Numbered from the stretch's first letter, positions 16,688-25,746 are shown. The stretch: 50,885 nt of DNA from JAXGTD01 sp040775095 (GCA_040775095.1 JAXGTD010000012.1:1-50885), one strand, 5' to 3'. Translations and numbers: made by a program. The notes: a model not told the origin generated them from the letters alone.

Positions 16688-17178
16688 TCCGCGATCTCCC
16701 CTTCGATGCGGTCGATGAGCTTTTCGACGCCAACCTTGCCGAGAACGTCGCCGTCGAGCACGACCGCGGGGGCAAGACCACAGGCGCCGACGCAGCGCGC
16801 GCTCATGACGGAGAGCGCCTTGTCGGGTGTCGTCTCGCCAGGGTTGATGCCGAAGCGTTGCTCGATCCCTTCGATCAGGGCGCCGGCGCCCTTGATGTAG
16901 CAGGCCGTACCGGTGCAGACCACGCACGCATGACGGCCCTGCGGCTTGAGCATGAACAGGTGGTAGAACGTGGCGACGCCAAAGACCTTGCTCAGGGGCA
17001 GGTCGAGGGAGTCTGCGACGAAGGTCATCGCGTCCTCATCGAGATAGCCGAACGCGTCCTGGACGCTGTGCAGGGCCTCGATCAGCGCATGCCCGGCGAA
17101 GCCGTTGCGGCGCATGGTCGCGTTGACCAGCTTCCATCGCTTGTCGTTGCTGGGCAAGTCGGGTCGTTGTCTCTGCAT
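16684..17178 (-). CDS. hoxE: Bidirectional hydrogenase subunit, NuoE-like
   Basis: 164 residues from the ATG at 17178, preceded by AAAGGGG; a start at 17205 would add nine residues but has no ribosome site. The [2Fe-2S] thioredoxin-like fold is shown by CVVCTGTACYIKGA and SARCVGACGLAP, with FGVATFYHLFMLKP before them. HoxE occurs in cyanobacterial and purple-bacterial Hox enzymes and is thought to add an extra electron entry or exit point. It is the first gene of the operon and overlaps hoxF by 4 nt. Confidence 0.93.
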   Translation of the reverse strand: MQRQRPDLPSNDKRWKLVNATMRRNGFAGHALIEALHSVQDAFGYLDEDAMTFVADSLDLPLSKVFGVATFYHLFMLKPQGRHACVVCTGTACYIKGAGALIEGIEQRFGINPGETTPDKALSVMSARCVGACGLAPAVVLDGDVLGKVGVEKLIDRIEGEIAE

Positions 17179-17265
17179 GAACTGGCCCCTTTGGTGGTTG
17201 ACCATATGCCGAATGGTGGAGTAACGAACGTCTCGGTGCGGGGCGTCTCACCCGCATGTGGCGCC

Positions 17266-17295
17266 ATTAGAACGCGGCGCGGCGTCGGGCGCAAA
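17266..17295 (-). promoter_or_regulatory. Candidate hox operon promoter
   Basis: On the minus strand TTTGCG (17290-17295), an 18-bp spacer and TCTAAT (17266-17271) resemble a sigma-70 promoter about 90 bp before the hoxE start. No FNR box of the TTGAT-N4-ATCAA type is seen in this upstream region. Weak evidence. Confidence 0.3.
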
Positions 17296-18011
17296 GTGCA
17301 AAGTCGGTGAGCAATCCCGGCGAGCTTGGTCCCGGCGGTCGTAAGGCGAGTGCCTGTCCGGGCCTGCTCCTCTTTTTGGTGCGCCGCCCGAGTCCGTGCC
17401 CCGTTCTTGTGCCGCCTCCGGGCGGTTCAGGCCAGGGTGCGCCGGCCGCGTGCGCGGCCGGCGTGGACGGCGGCGATCGGCACGGATGTCGTCGCCTTGG
17501 CATGAACCGAACAGCATGAACCATGCCATCCGCGCGTCGGGTCGTCCCGCCCGCGACGCGTGGACCCGTGAATGCGTCGCGACATGGGGTATATACTGCG
17601 CTGCAGTCTGAGTCGAGCGTCGCGCCGTGCGGCATATCAGGAGGTGCTGATCGAGTGGATTCCTGGCATCGGATCAGCTCGAGGGCCGAGAGCGCGGTGC
17701 CCGTTTCGTGCCATTTTCAGTCAATTGGGTGAGGTGTTCAGCGCTATTCCTTCGCTGGACCGCGTCCCGCCGTCCATGGCACTGGGTCCCGGCTTCCTGC
17801 CGGGACGACGGGCCAGGAATATGACCGCTGTGCCCGTTATTCCGGCGCGGATACCGGAATCCAGGGCCAGAGATGGGTACTTCTCAGTACCCGGCTGAGT
17901 TTCGATGCGAATCGCCTTGGGTGATCGAAAATGCCGGGCCATCTCTGGTCCAGACGGGAAGCGCGCTCGATCAGCGTTTCCACAACGCATCATCAATTGC
18001 ACCGGAGCAAC
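17296..18011. other. Divergent intergenic region between hoxE and pssA
   Basis: About 715 bp with no supported gene. It holds the second copy of the dispersed repeat (17731-17917). A TATACT hexamer at 17591-17596 has no good -35 partner. Confidence 0.4.
17731..17917 (+). repeat. Dispersed intergenic repeat, copy 2 (about 187 bp)
   Basis: Direct-orientation partner of 9261-9446. It keeps the same perfect hairpin GTCCCGGC-TTCCT-GCCGGGAC (17786-17806) and adds a clean second one, TTCCGG / CCGGAA, around the sequence CGCGGATA. The right end complemented reads AAGGCGATTCGC. It ends about 95 bp before pssA. Confidence 0.85.
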
Positions 18012-18785
18012 ATGGATCATCCCGAGCCATCGACCCCATCGACGCCCTGCGACAAGCCAAAACGGCGCCGTGGGATCTATCTCTTGCCGAACCTGTTCAC
18101 GACAGCGGCCCTGTTTTCTGGCTTTTACGCGATACTTGCCGCGAACCATGACCGGTTCGAGGCCGCGGCGCTGGGGATCTTCGCGGCGATGATCCTCGAT
18201 GGATTTGACGGCCGCGTGGCGCGCATGACGAACACCCAGACCGACTTCGGCGCCGAATACGACAGCCTCTCCGACATGGTGGCATTCGGTGTGGCCCCGG
18301 CCCTGGTGGCTTACGAATGGTCGCTCGGCGGGCTCGGAAAGGTGGGTTGGCTCACGGCCTTCGTCTTTACGGCGGCCGCGGCGCTGCGGCTGGCCCGGTT
18401 CAATACGCAGGTGGGCATCGCCGACAAGCGGTATTTCCAGGGACTACCGAGCCCATCGGCGGCCGCCATCATCGCCGGGGGACTCTGGATCGGGGTCGAC
18501 CATGGGCTTGATGGCGCCGATGTGAGCTGGCTCACGGCGGCGCTGACAGCCGGATCAGGACTGTTGATGGTGAGCAACTTCCGCTATCACAGCTTCAAAG
18601 AGCTCGATATGCACGGCCGGGTCCCATTCATGGTGATCGTCGTGGTGATGCTGGTGTTTGCGCTCGTGGTGCTCGATCCGCCCATCGTGTTGTTCCTGAT
18701 GTTTTTGGGCTATGCCATTTCGGGCCCCGCGCTGACACTCATTCAATTGCGCCAGCGGCGCGTGGAGCGGCGCCGTGAACGATAG
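18012..18785 (+). CDS. pssA: CDP-diacylglycerol-serine O-phosphatidyltransferase
   Basis: 257 residues from the ATG at 18012, with GGAG just upstream. The CDP-alcohol phosphatidyltransferase signature is complete: D66-G-x2-A-R71-x8-G80-x3-D84-x3-D88 within ILDGFDGRVARMTN and FGAEYDSLSD. It has about six hydrophobic segments and basic termini, fitting an integral membrane type II phosphatidylserine synthase, which makes phosphatidylserine for phosphatidylethanolamine. Assigned to PssA rather than PgsA by overall sequence (YLLPNLFTTAALFSGFYAI and FQGLPSPSAAA). It stands alone; the next gene is FNR-type regulated. Confidence 0.88.
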   Translation: MDHPEPSTPSTPCDKPKRRRGIYLLPNLFTTAALFSGFYAILAANHDRFEAAALGIFAAMILDGFDGRVARMTNTQTDFGAEYDSLSDMVAFGVAPALVAYEWSLGGLGKVGWLTAFVFTAAAALRLARFNTQVGIADKRYFQGLPSPSAAAIIAGGLWIGVDHGLDGADVSWLTAALTAGSGLLMVSNFRYHSFKELDMHGRVPFMVIVVVMLVFALVVLDPPIVLFLMFLGYAISGPALTLIQLRQRRVERRRER

Positions 18786-18930
18786 CCCGGCAATTGCGCC
18801 GGCTTGGGCTGACGCGCGTTGCCGCACCTTATCGGCTGAACCGCTGGCCGGAGTGTGCAGGGGGCGCCACGCCCCGTGCCGACCCGGCCGGTGAGGATCG
18901 AGATTCCGTGATCTGGTTTGTGCCCGTGGG

Positions 18931-18972
18931 TTGATCCGGATTAACCCCCGCGCCCCCCGATGTGTTTAGAAT
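18931..18972 (+). promoter_or_regulatory. FNR box and -10 element of the octaheme cytochrome operon
   Basis: TTGATCCGGATTAA (18931-18944) matches the FNR consensus TTGAT-N4-ATCAA with one mismatch. A -10 hexamer TAGAAT follows at 18967-18972. With a start of transcription about 7 nt after the -10 (near 18979), the centre of the box falls at -41.5, the class II FNR activator position. An FNR gene with the correct recognition helix is present at 47425-48183. Confidence 0.65.
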
Positions 18973-19073
18973 AACCAAAAAAAGGGCGGGGGCCTGCCGC
19001 GTTGGAGTCGCGCCAGCCACTCGCCGCAACAACAAGAGTCGCGATTACCAAATCAGAATGGGAGGGGAGACCT

Positions 19074-20729
19074 GTGAAGGAGATCCTGAGATCCCGCCGC
19101 ACCACCCCGCGTGGGCTGGCGTGTTTCGCCGCGTTACTGCTCTGTCTGGCGACCTCCGCGGGGGCGGCGACCGACGCGGGCACCGCCAAGCCGCAGGGGA
19201 ATAGCGCGAGTCCGCCAAAGACCTCGACGGCGGATCACCGCAAGTTCGACGAGTTACAGGGGCCGTTCGAAACGGGGCCAGACGTCACTAAGGCCTGTCT
19301 GGGTTGCCACACCGAGGCCGCCAAGCAGGTGCACAAAAGCATCCACTGGACCTGGGAGTACGCGCACCCCGAGACCGGGCAGCTGCTGGGAAAAAAGCAC
19401 ATCGTTAACAACTATTGCGGCAGTATCACGACCAATTATGCCCGCTGCACCAGTTGCCACGTCGGGTTTGGTTGGCGGGATGATGGCTTCGACTTCACCT
19501 CGCAGGAGAACGTCGACTGCATGGCCTGCCACGACACCACCGGTGAATACGTCAAGTTTCCCACGGGCGCCGGGCATCCTCCTTACGAGGACACGCCATT
19601 CATGGGCAAGGTCGTCAAGGCCCCGGACTTGGCGAAGGTGGCCCAGAACGTCGGTAAGACCAGTCGCGTGACCTGCGGCAACTGCCACTTCACCGGTGGG
19701 GGTGGCAATGGTGTCAAGCATGGTGACCTCGACAAGTCACTGAACAGCCCCGCGCGTGTGCTCGACGTGCACATGGACAAGGACGGCTTGAACTTCAGCT
19801 GTTCGACCTGCCACGAGTTCATCGACCACGATCAAAAGGGTAGCCGCTATCTGGTCAAGGCAAAGAATGAGGCCGGCATCGCCGTGCCCGGACGCGAGAA
19901 CGCGCGGCCGGCGTGTGAGTCCTGCCATGGTCTCGAGCCGCACGACCGAAGCGTCGACAACAAGCTCAACGAGCACGTCGACAAGATCGCGTGCGAGACC
20001 TGTCACATCCCCGAGTTTGCCCGCGGTGGCATGCCGACCAAGACCTGGTGGGATTGGTCGAAGGCCGGGCAGCTGGGTCCGGACGGCAAGCCCCAGGTCA
20101 AGAAGGAGAACGGGGTCGTCGTCTACGACAGCAAGAAGGGCGAGTTCGTCTGGGCGGAGAATGTCGTTCCAGAGTACCGCTGGTTCGACGGGAAGGTGCG
20201 CTATACGCTGCTCGACGAGAAGATCGACCCCGAGGGCGTCGTGGAGTTGAATAAGATCGTCGGCGGTCCGGACGATCCGAATGCCCGAATCTGGCCGTTC
20301 AAGGTCATGCGCGGTGTCCAGCCCTACGACTCCGGCAACGATGTGCTGGTCGTTGAGCATCTTTTCGGCAAGGACGATGCCGCCTATTGGAAGGGGTTCG
20401 ATTGGGGCAATGCCATCGCCGCGGGCATGGCCGAGGCCAAGCGCGTCGGTCAGACCGACATCGACTATAGCGGCGAGTATGCGTTTGCCGAGACCGAGAT
20501 GTCGTGGCCGCTCGCGCACATGGTCGCGCCTGCCGAGGATGCGCTGGCCTGCGGCGATTGCCATAGTAAGGACGGGCGCATGGCCCAGCTCACCGGTTTC
20601 TACATGCCCGGGCGAGACACCCACCCGATGATCGATCTGATCGCATGGATTGTCATCGCGGCAACGCTCGCCGGCGTTCTGCTGCATGGGTTGGTCCGGT
20701 ATTTCGCGGCACGCAAGCGGCACGCATAA
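19074..20729 (+). CDS. Octaheme c-type cytochrome, tetrathionate reductase (Otr)-like, membrane-anchored
   Basis: 551 residues from a GTG at 19074 with a strong GGAGGGGAG ribosome site just before it; this start gives a signal peptide (CFAALLLCLATSAGA). There are exactly eight CxxCH heme sites: CLGCH, CTSCH, CMACH, CGNCH, CSTCH, CESCH, CETCH and CGDCH. Spacing and blocks such as VNNYCGSITTNYARCTSCH and DIDYSGEYAFAETEMSWPLAHMV fit the octaheme tetrathionate reductase family, whose known member is periplasmic and also reduces nitrite and hydroxylamine in vitro. Unlike a soluble Otr, this one ends in a hydrophobic helix (MIDLIAWIVIAATLAGVLLH) and a basic tail, suggesting a membrane anchor. The next gene, 11 bp away, is a cytochrome b that could supply electrons from quinol. 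The true substrate is not established. Confidence 0.9.
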   Translation: MKEILRSRRTTPRGLACFAALLLCLATSAGAATDAGTAKPQGNSASPPKTSTADHRKFDELQGPFETGPDVTKACLGCHTEAAKQVHKSIHWTWEYAHPETGQLLGKKHIVNNYCGSITTNYARCTSCHVGFGWRDDGFDFTSQENVDCMACHDTTGEYVKFPTGAGHPPYEDTPFMGKVVKAPDLAKVAQNVGKTSRVTCGNCHFTGGGGNGVKHGDLDKSLNSPARVLDVHMDKDGLNFSCSTCHEFIDHDQKGSRYLVKAKNEAGIAVPGRENARPACESCHGLEPHDRSVDNKLNEHVDKIACETCHIPEFARGGMPTKTWWDWSKAGQLGPDGKPQVKKENGVVVYDSKKGEFVWAENVVPEYRWFDGKVRYTLLDEKIDPEGVVELNKIVGGPDDPNARIWPFKVMRGVQPYDSGNDVLVVEHLFGKDDAAYWKGFDWGNAIAAGMAEAKRVGQTDIDYSGEYAFAETEMSWPLAHMVAPAEDALACGDCHSKDGRMAQLTGFYMPGRDTHPMIDLIAWIVIAATLAGVLLHGLVRYFAARKRHA

Positions 20730-20740
20730 GGGGAAACCAA

Positions 20741-21358
20741 ATGAAACAAAACGTTGAGCTGTTCACCGGATTCGAGCGCTTCTGGCACTGGATGCAGACC
20801 GTCCTGATCTTTGGCCTGCTGATCACCGGCTTCGGGATGCATGGTCTGTATCATTGGTTCGAGTTCGGGCAGGCGATGGACTACCATCTGGTGCTTGCCT
20901 GGACCTTGATCGGACTCTGGGTGCTGGCGATCTTCTGGCACCTGACCACGGGTCAATGGCGTCAGTACGTCCCCACCGGCAAGGGCCTGATGCCGATGAT
21001 CATGTACTATGCCTACGGCATCTTCTCGGGCGAGCCAAAGCCCTTCGTCACCACCCCGAGTGCCAAGCACAACCCGCTGCAGCGTCTGGCCTATCTTGGC
21101 TTCAAGCTGCTGATCGCCCCGGCGCTGTGGATCTCCGGGCTCCTGCTGATGTTTTATAGCTCGTGGAAGGGGACCGAGCTTGGCGCGACGCTCCAGCTGG
21201 CCTGGGTCGCCTGGGTGCACCTCGCGGCGGCCTATGCGCTGATCGTGTTTCTGATCGGCCACGTGTATATGGCGGCGACCACGGGGGATCCCTGGTACGC
21301 CTATCTGCGGGCGATGGTCACCGGCTACGAGAAAGTAGAAGACAACAAGGCGCACTGA
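20741..21358 (+). CDS. Cytochrome b561-type membrane subunit (quinol side of the octaheme system)
   Basis: 205 residues, four or five hydrophobic helices. Candidate heme-b His residues sit in FERFWHWMQT, AMDYHLVLAWT, WVHLAAAYALIVFLIGHVYMA; the last has the spaced His pair common in bacterial b561/hydrogenase-type and thiosulfate reductase cytochromes b. It follows the octaheme gene by 11 bp with AAGGGG as ribosome site, and shares its FNR-type promoter. Likely role, by inference: exchange of electrons between the quinone pool and the periplasmic octaheme protein. Confidence 0.85.
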   Translation: MKQNVELFTGFERFWHWMQTVLIFGLLITGFGMHGLYHWFEFGQAMDYHLVLAWTLIGLWVLAIFWHLTTGQWRQYVPTGKGLMPMIMYYAYGIFSGEPKPFVTTPSAKHNPLQRLAYLGFKLLIAPALWISGLLLMFYSSWKGTELGATLQLAWVAWVHLAAAYALIVFLIGHVYMAATTGDPWYAYLRAMVTGYEKVEDNKAH

Positions 21359-21370
21359 GCCGGGCCCCGT

Positions 21371-21410
21371 GGGACGCGGCGCTGGCGCCCCAGGGCCAGC
21401 GCCTCGTCCC
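21371..21410. terminator. Large hairpin between convergent genes
   Basis: GGGACG-C-GGCGCTGGC pairs with GCCAGCGCC-T-CGTCCC around an 8-nt loop: 15 pairs with one mismatch. It lies between the cytochrome b stop and the moaD stop, which converge here, so it may end both transcripts. No long T-run on either side. Confidence 0.6.
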
Positions 21411-21454
21411 AGCACCCTGTCGTTGACGGGGCGCCACCAAAGAAACGTCGGGGG

Positions 21455-21706
21455 TCAGCCCCCGGTCACGGGCGGGAACAGGGCGACCTCGTCACCGTCG
21501 CTGACACGGGTCTGCGGTCCGGCCATGACCTGGTTGACGGCCATCATCAGGGTCTGCTCCGCATCCATGGTCTCGGCCCAGACGCCGCCGCGCTGGCGCA
21601 GACGCGCGATCAGATCGGCGACGGTGTGGCTGTCCTCGACGGGGAGTGCCTCGCCGCTCTGACCCAGACGTTCGCGCAGCCCCGCGAAGTACAGCATACG
21701 AATCAT
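21455..21706 (-). CDS. moaD: Molybdopterin synthase sulfur carrier subunit
   Basis: 83 residues of ubiquitin-like MoaD type: MIRMLYFAGLRERLG at the start, a DGDEVALFPPVTGG end. The C-terminal Gly-Gly is the site that is adenylated and thiocarboxylated to donate sulfur to molybdopterin. Its ATG overlaps the moeA stop by 4 nt (ATGA), so it is coupled to moeA. MoaE is not in the window. Confidence 0.93.
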   Translation of the reverse strand: MIRMLYFAGLRERLGQSGEALPVEDSHTVADLIARLRQRGGVWAETMDAEQTLMMAVNQVMAGPQTRVSDGDEVALFPPVTGG

Positions 21707-22977
21707 CCGAGCAACTCGCTGAATGGGATAAATGTCACCGGGTCGCCCCGGCGAATGGCCGCGCCGGCGGGGATGTCCACCAGCCCGTTGGCCCAGGTTA
21801 GGGAATGGATGGCGGCCGAGGATCGGTTTGGGAAGACCTGCACCGAGGGTAAGCCCGCGCCGTCGCGCTCCAGCCTGGCGCGCCGGTATTCACGCCGCTT
21901 GCCGCTCCCGGACAGCTCGAAGCCCGCGGGGACACGCAGCCCGGCCGCGCGCGGATCGCCGGTGACCCCCTGCATGGCCAGGATGAAGGGCCGCGCGAAG
22001 AGGCAGAAGGTGACGAACGCCGAGACCGGATTGCCCGGGCTGCCGATGAACGGCGTCTCCGCGATGTGTCCGAATGCGACCGGCTTGCCGGGGCGCATCG
22101 CGACCCGCCACAGATCAAGTCGCCCAAGTCGTGCGACGGCCGGGCGCACGTGGTCCTCGTCGCCCACTGAAACACCGCCGCTCGCAAGCACCAGGTCGGC
22201 CTGGCGAGCACCCTGCTCAAGGGCCGAGACCGTGGCATCCAGATCGTCTTCGACGATGCCAAGGTCCAGGACTTCGCAGCCGAGACCGCTGAGCAGCGCG
22301 GAGAGCATGAAACGGTTGGAGTTGTAGATCTGGCCCGGGCCGAGCGGCTGCCCCGGCATGACCAGTTCGTCGCCGCTGGCGAAGAGGGCCACGCGCAGAC
22401 GTCGGTGGACATTCAGTGCCGCGGCCCCGACCGACGCGGCAAGCCCCAGGTGCTGTGGCCCGAGACGGGTGCCGGCGGGAATGACGACGTCGCCGGCACG
22501 GATGTCCTCGCCACGGTGGCGGACATTTTCGCCGGGCCGGATATCGAGCGGGATGCGTACGCGCCCGCCGACGTCCTCGCAGATCTCCTGCACGACCACG
22601 GTGTCGGCGCCCTCCGGCGTTGGTGCGCCGGTAAAGATGCGCGCGGCAGTGCCGGGCGCCAACGGAGCGCCGGATTGGCCGGCGGCGATACGCTGGGAAA
22701 CCCGCAGCTCCCCCCGGCTGTGTGGGAGATCTGCGGCCCGGATCGCGTAGCCGTCCATCGCGCTCTGATCCCACGCGGGGAGGTCGGATGGGCTGATCAG
22801 CGGCTCGGCGAGTACGCGTCCGAGTGTCCCGGCCGTCGGCAGTCGCTCGGTGTCGCCGAGCGCTCGTGCGCTCGCCAGCAGGAGCGCCTGCGCGTCCTCC
22901 GTGCTCAACGGGGCCGTGCCCGGGTGCTCCGCCGGGGTAGGGTCACAACGATTGGCGGTCTTCTTCGACTGGCTCAT
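21703..22977 (-). CDS. moeA: Molybdopterin molybdenumtransferase
   Basis: 424 residues. The N-terminal part has DLPAWDQSAMDGYAIRAADL and GTAARIFTGAPTPEGADTVV; the middle ASGDELVMPGQPLGPGQIYNSN and VLASGGVSVGDEDHV; and PFIGSPGNPVSAFVTF, all MoeA landmarks. It inserts molybdate into adenylated molybdopterin. It is directly downstream of moaB (4-bp gap) and overlaps moaD, making a moaB-moeA-moaD operon for molybdenum cofactor synthesis. Confidence 0.95.
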   Translation of the reverse strand: MSQSKKTANRCDPTPAEHPGTAPLSTEDAQALLLASARALGDTERLPTAGTLGRVLAEPLISPSDLPAWDQSAMDGYAIRAADLPHSRGELRVSQRIAAGQSGAPLAPGTAARIFTGAPTPEGADTVVVQEICEDVGGRVRIPLDIRPGENVRHRGEDIRAGDVVIPAGTRLGPQHLGLAASVGAAALNVHRRLRVALFASGDELVMPGQPLGPGQIYNSNRFMLSALLSGLGCEVLDLGIVEDDLDATVSALEQGARQADLVLASGGVSVGDEDHVRPAVARLGRLDLWRVAMRPGKPVAFGHIAETPFIGSPGNPVSAFVTFCLFARPFILAMQGVTGDPRAAGLRVPAGFELSGSGKRREYRRARLERDGAGLPSVQVFPNRSSAAIHSLTWANGLVDIPAGAAIRRGDPVTFIPFSELLG

Positions 22978-22981
22978 CGGC

Positions 22982-23512
22982 CTAGCGCTCGTTGAATCGG
23001 GAGATCAGTTGAGCGAAATTGCAGGGGCGCGTGCGTCGGTCGAGCTGCGCGGCGAGGATCGCGTCCCAGGCCGTCCGGCAGGCCCCGGTCGAGCCCGGCA
23101 GGCAGAAGACCAAGGTGCCGTTGGCGAGGCCGGCGACGGCGCGTGACTGGATCGTCGATGCGCCGATCTCCTCGAACGAGATCTTCCGGAACAGCTCACC
23201 GAAGCCGTCGATCGCCTTGTCGAACAATGGGGTTACCGCCTCGGGCGTATTGTCGCGCCCGGTGATGCCGGTGCCGCCGGTACTGATGACGACCTGCACC
23301 CGCGGATCGGCGATCCATTGCGAGAACAGGGCTCGCAAGCGGTAGATGTTGTCGGGACAGATCTCCCGGGCGATCACTCGGTGTCCAGCCGCGCTCGCGC
23401 TGTCGCGTAGCAGGTCGCCGGAGGTGTCGTCGGCCTCGGTACGGCTATCCGAGACAGTCAGCAGTGCGATGTCGAGCGGCATGAACGGCCCGCCGTCGTG
23501 GTGGTTGCTCAT
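22982..23512 (-). CDS. moaB: Molybdenum cofactor biosynthesis protein MoaB
   Basis: 176 residues from the ATG at 23512 (MSNHHDGGPFMPLDIALLTV). The frame runs far upstream, but that region overlaps dgkA, so the shorter start is used. The family blocks are LLTVSDSRTEADDTSGDLL, VISTGGTGITGRDNTPEAV and LPGSTGACRTAWDAIL. MoaB/Mog proteins adenylate molybdopterin before metal insertion. First gene of the moaB-moeA-moaD set. Confidence 0.93.
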   Translation of the reverse strand: MSNHHDGGPFMPLDIALLTVSDSRTEADDTSGDLLRDSASAAGHRVIAREICPDNIYRLRALFSQWIADPRVQVVISTGGTGITGRDNTPEAVTPLFDKAIDGFGELFRKISFEEIGASTIQSRAVAGLANGTLVFCLPGSTGACRTAWDAILAAQLDRRTRPCNFAQLISRFNER

Positions 23513-23613
23513 CGGTTGTGGTTCTCCGGTATCAATGGTTTGGCCCGGTCCGGGAATTGCACTTCTCGGGTTGCGACCCGGTTGGCTGCATGAGTGCAGG
23601 GAATCAGCGGCCC

Positions 23614-23985
23614 TCAGAGCCACTTCGGCGCAAGGATCAGCGCCCAGGTGATCACGGCAAAGGCGATACTCGTGAACACCGCCGCGGAGGCGATGTCCTT
23701 GGCCCGCCCCGCGAGCTCGTGGCGCTCGAGTCCAACGCGATCCACGTTTGCCTCGATCGCGGAGTTCAACAACTCCACGATGGGCACTATCAACAGGCTG
23801 CCCACCAGCATGGCCCGTTCCGCCGGCGTCGATCCGAGCCAGAGACCGAGTGGGACCAGCGCGAGGAGTGCAAGCAACTCCTGGCGGAATGCCTCCTCGA
23901 GCTGGTAACAGGCCCGGAAGCCCTTCATGGAATAACCGAATGCCCTGACGAGGCGGCGCCAGCCTTTGGCGTTTTGGTAGGCCAT
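23614..23985 (-). CDS. dgkA: Diacylglycerol kinase
   Basis: 123 residues, near identical in size to the E. coli enzyme (122). The catalytic helix is IVELLNSAIEANVDRVGLE and is followed by HELAGRAKDIASAAVF. Three hydrophobic helices fit the small trimeric inner-membrane DgkA that recycles diacylglycerol to phosphatidic acid. It reads in the same direction as moaB, 101 bp upstream of it. Confidence 0.95.
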   Translation of the reverse strand: MAYQNAKGWRRLVRAFGYSMKGFRACYQLEEAFRQELLALLALVPLGLWLGSTPAERAMLVGSLLIVPIVELLNSAIEANVDRVGLERHELAGRAKDIASAAVFTSIAFAVITWALILAPKWL

Positions 23986-24091
23986 AGTTCACAGTCACGC
24001 AATCGCGGGCCGTCAGATGGCGCAACGGGCATACCCGTTGTGCTCCAGGGATATCGGGCCAGTCGTTCCCTGTGGCCCGGGCTGAAGTGGG

Positions 24092-25555
24092 CTAGCCATG
24101 CCCGGACGCGTCGGGTTTCCAGGAGAGATCGAGCTGCCGCGCCGCGCGCACGTCATCGAGCCGGCGCACCGGCAGTGTATGGGGCGCGCCCCTCAGGGTC
24201 TCGGGCTCCTGCTCGGCCTCGGCGCGGATGCGGGTCATCGCCTCGACAAACCCGTCGAGCTCTTCCCGGGTCTCGCTCTCGGTGGGTTCCACCAGCAAAC
24301 ACTCTGGCACCAGCAACGGGAAATAGGTGGTCGGGGCATGGTAACCGTAGTCCAACAGGCGCTTGGCGAAGTCCATGGTGTTAACGCCCAGCTCCTTGGC
24401 CTCACGCCTGAGCGTGACAATGAACTCGTGGCTTGCCCGCCGGCCTGGGTAGGCGGGTTGGAAGCCGGCGGCGGTCAGACGTCGGAGCAGATAGTTCGCG
24501 TTCAGCGTCGCGTATTCGCCGACGCGGCGCATCCCCTCGGCACCGAGCATGCGCGCGTAGATATAGGCCCGAAGCAGGATGCCCATGTTGCCGCCGAACG
24601 CGGTCAGCCGGCCGATACTCTGGGGCCGATCCCGTTCCACCAGCCAGCGGTAGCCCTCACCGTCGCAGGCCACCAGCGGTACCGGGAGATAGGGCTCCAG
24701 GCGTTGCGAGACCCCCACCGGACCGGCGCCTGGGCCACCACCGCCATGGGGCGTCGAGAACGTCTTGTGCAGGTTCACGTGGATCACGTCGAACCCCATG
24801 TCACCGGGCCGGACCTTGCCGAGGATGGCGTTGAGGTTGGCACCGTCATAGTAGAGCAGGCCTCCAGCAGCATGCACGCTCTTGGCAATGGCCTGGATAC
24901 CGCGGTCGAATACGCCCACGGTGCTCGGGTTGGTGAGCATGATTCCGGCTGTGCGCGGACCGAGTGCCGCGCGCAATGCCTCGATGTCGACATCGCCGTC
25001 GCTGCCGGTGCGGATCTCGCGCACGTCGAATCCCGCCATGACCGCCGATGCGGGGTTGGTTCCATGGGCGGCATCGGGCACCAGCATCTCGCGTCGGTGC
25101 GTGTCGCCGCGTGCGTCGTGGTAGGCACGGATCATATTGACGCCCGCCAGCTCGCCCTGGGCCCCGGCGGCCGGTGCCAACGACACCGCGTGCATTCCGG
25201 TGACGGCCTTGAGCATTTGCTGCAGCTCGAACAGGCAGGCCATGATGCCCTGGCTATGCGTTTGTGGCGCGGCCGGATGTCTGGTGAGGAACCCCGGCAG
25301 CGAGGCCAGGCTGTTACAGGCCCGCGGGTTGTACTTCATGGTACAGGAGCCCAGGGGATAAAACTGCGTGTCGATGGAGAAGTTCTTTTGCGACAGGCGC
25401 GTGTAATGGCGTACCGCCTGTAGCTCCGATACCTCCGGCAGCGCGGCACGCTGTTTGCGCCGAAACGCGGCGGGCAGGTCCTGGACGTCGGCCATTGCGA
25501 GGGGCGCCTGCGCGGCTGCTCGCCGTCCGGGGCGGGACTGTTCGTGGATCAGCAT
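24092..25555 (-). CDS. gcvPB: Glycine dehydrogenase (decarboxylating) subunit 2 (P-protein, C-terminal half)
   Basis: 487 residues. The PLP lysine is K264 in HVNLHKTFSTPHGGGGPG; SIDTQFYPLGSCTMKYNPR near the N-terminus and the GTNPASAVMAGFDV block are typical. Together with GcvPA it forms the P-protein that decarboxylates glycine and loads the aminomethyl group on GcvH. The split P-protein is the two-gene form. It is separated from gcvPA by tpx, which is unusual. Confidence 0.95.
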   Translation of the reverse strand: MLIHEQSRPGRRAAAQAPLAMADVQDLPAAFRRKQRAALPEVSELQAVRHYTRLSQKNFSIDTQFYPLGSCTMKYNPRACNSLASLPGFLTRHPAAPQTHSQGIMACLFELQQMLKAVTGMHAVSLAPAAGAQGELAGVNMIRAYHDARGDTHRREMLVPDAAHGTNPASAVMAGFDVREIRTGSDGDVDIEALRAALGPRTAGIMLTNPSTVGVFDRGIQAIAKSVHAAGGLLYYDGANLNAILGKVRPGDMGFDVIHVNLHKTFSTPHGGGGPGAGPVGVSQRLEPYLPVPLVACDGEGYRWLVERDRPQSIGRLTAFGGNMGILLRAYIYARMLGAEGMRRVGEYATLNANYLLRRLTAAGFQPAYPGRRASHEFIVTLRREAKELGVNTMDFAKRLLDYGYHAPTTYFPLLVPECLLVEPTESETREELDGFVEAMTRIRAEAEQEPETLRGAPHTLPVRRLDDVRAARQLDLSWKPDASGHG

Positions 25556-25746
25556 CGGCGTTGGTGGCTCGATCGCGGTGGTGGTGTCTGGATGGTGCGA
25601 CAGGCGTTAGGCATCGAGCGTGGCGTGCAAGGGGTCAAATCGCGGCTGCGGGGCGTTTTCGCCACGCTGTCCCCGCGTTCCCCCGCGCGTCACCCTCGCG
25701 CGCGCCAGCCAAGCGGCTGACGTGCGCAACCGGCTCGCGCTCGCCC

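Noticed and set aside
11505..17178. A membrane-bound or sensory hydrogenase
   Set aside because: No twin-arginine leader on the small subunit, no cytochrome b subunit, and HoxE/F/U are present, so it is the soluble NAD-linked type.
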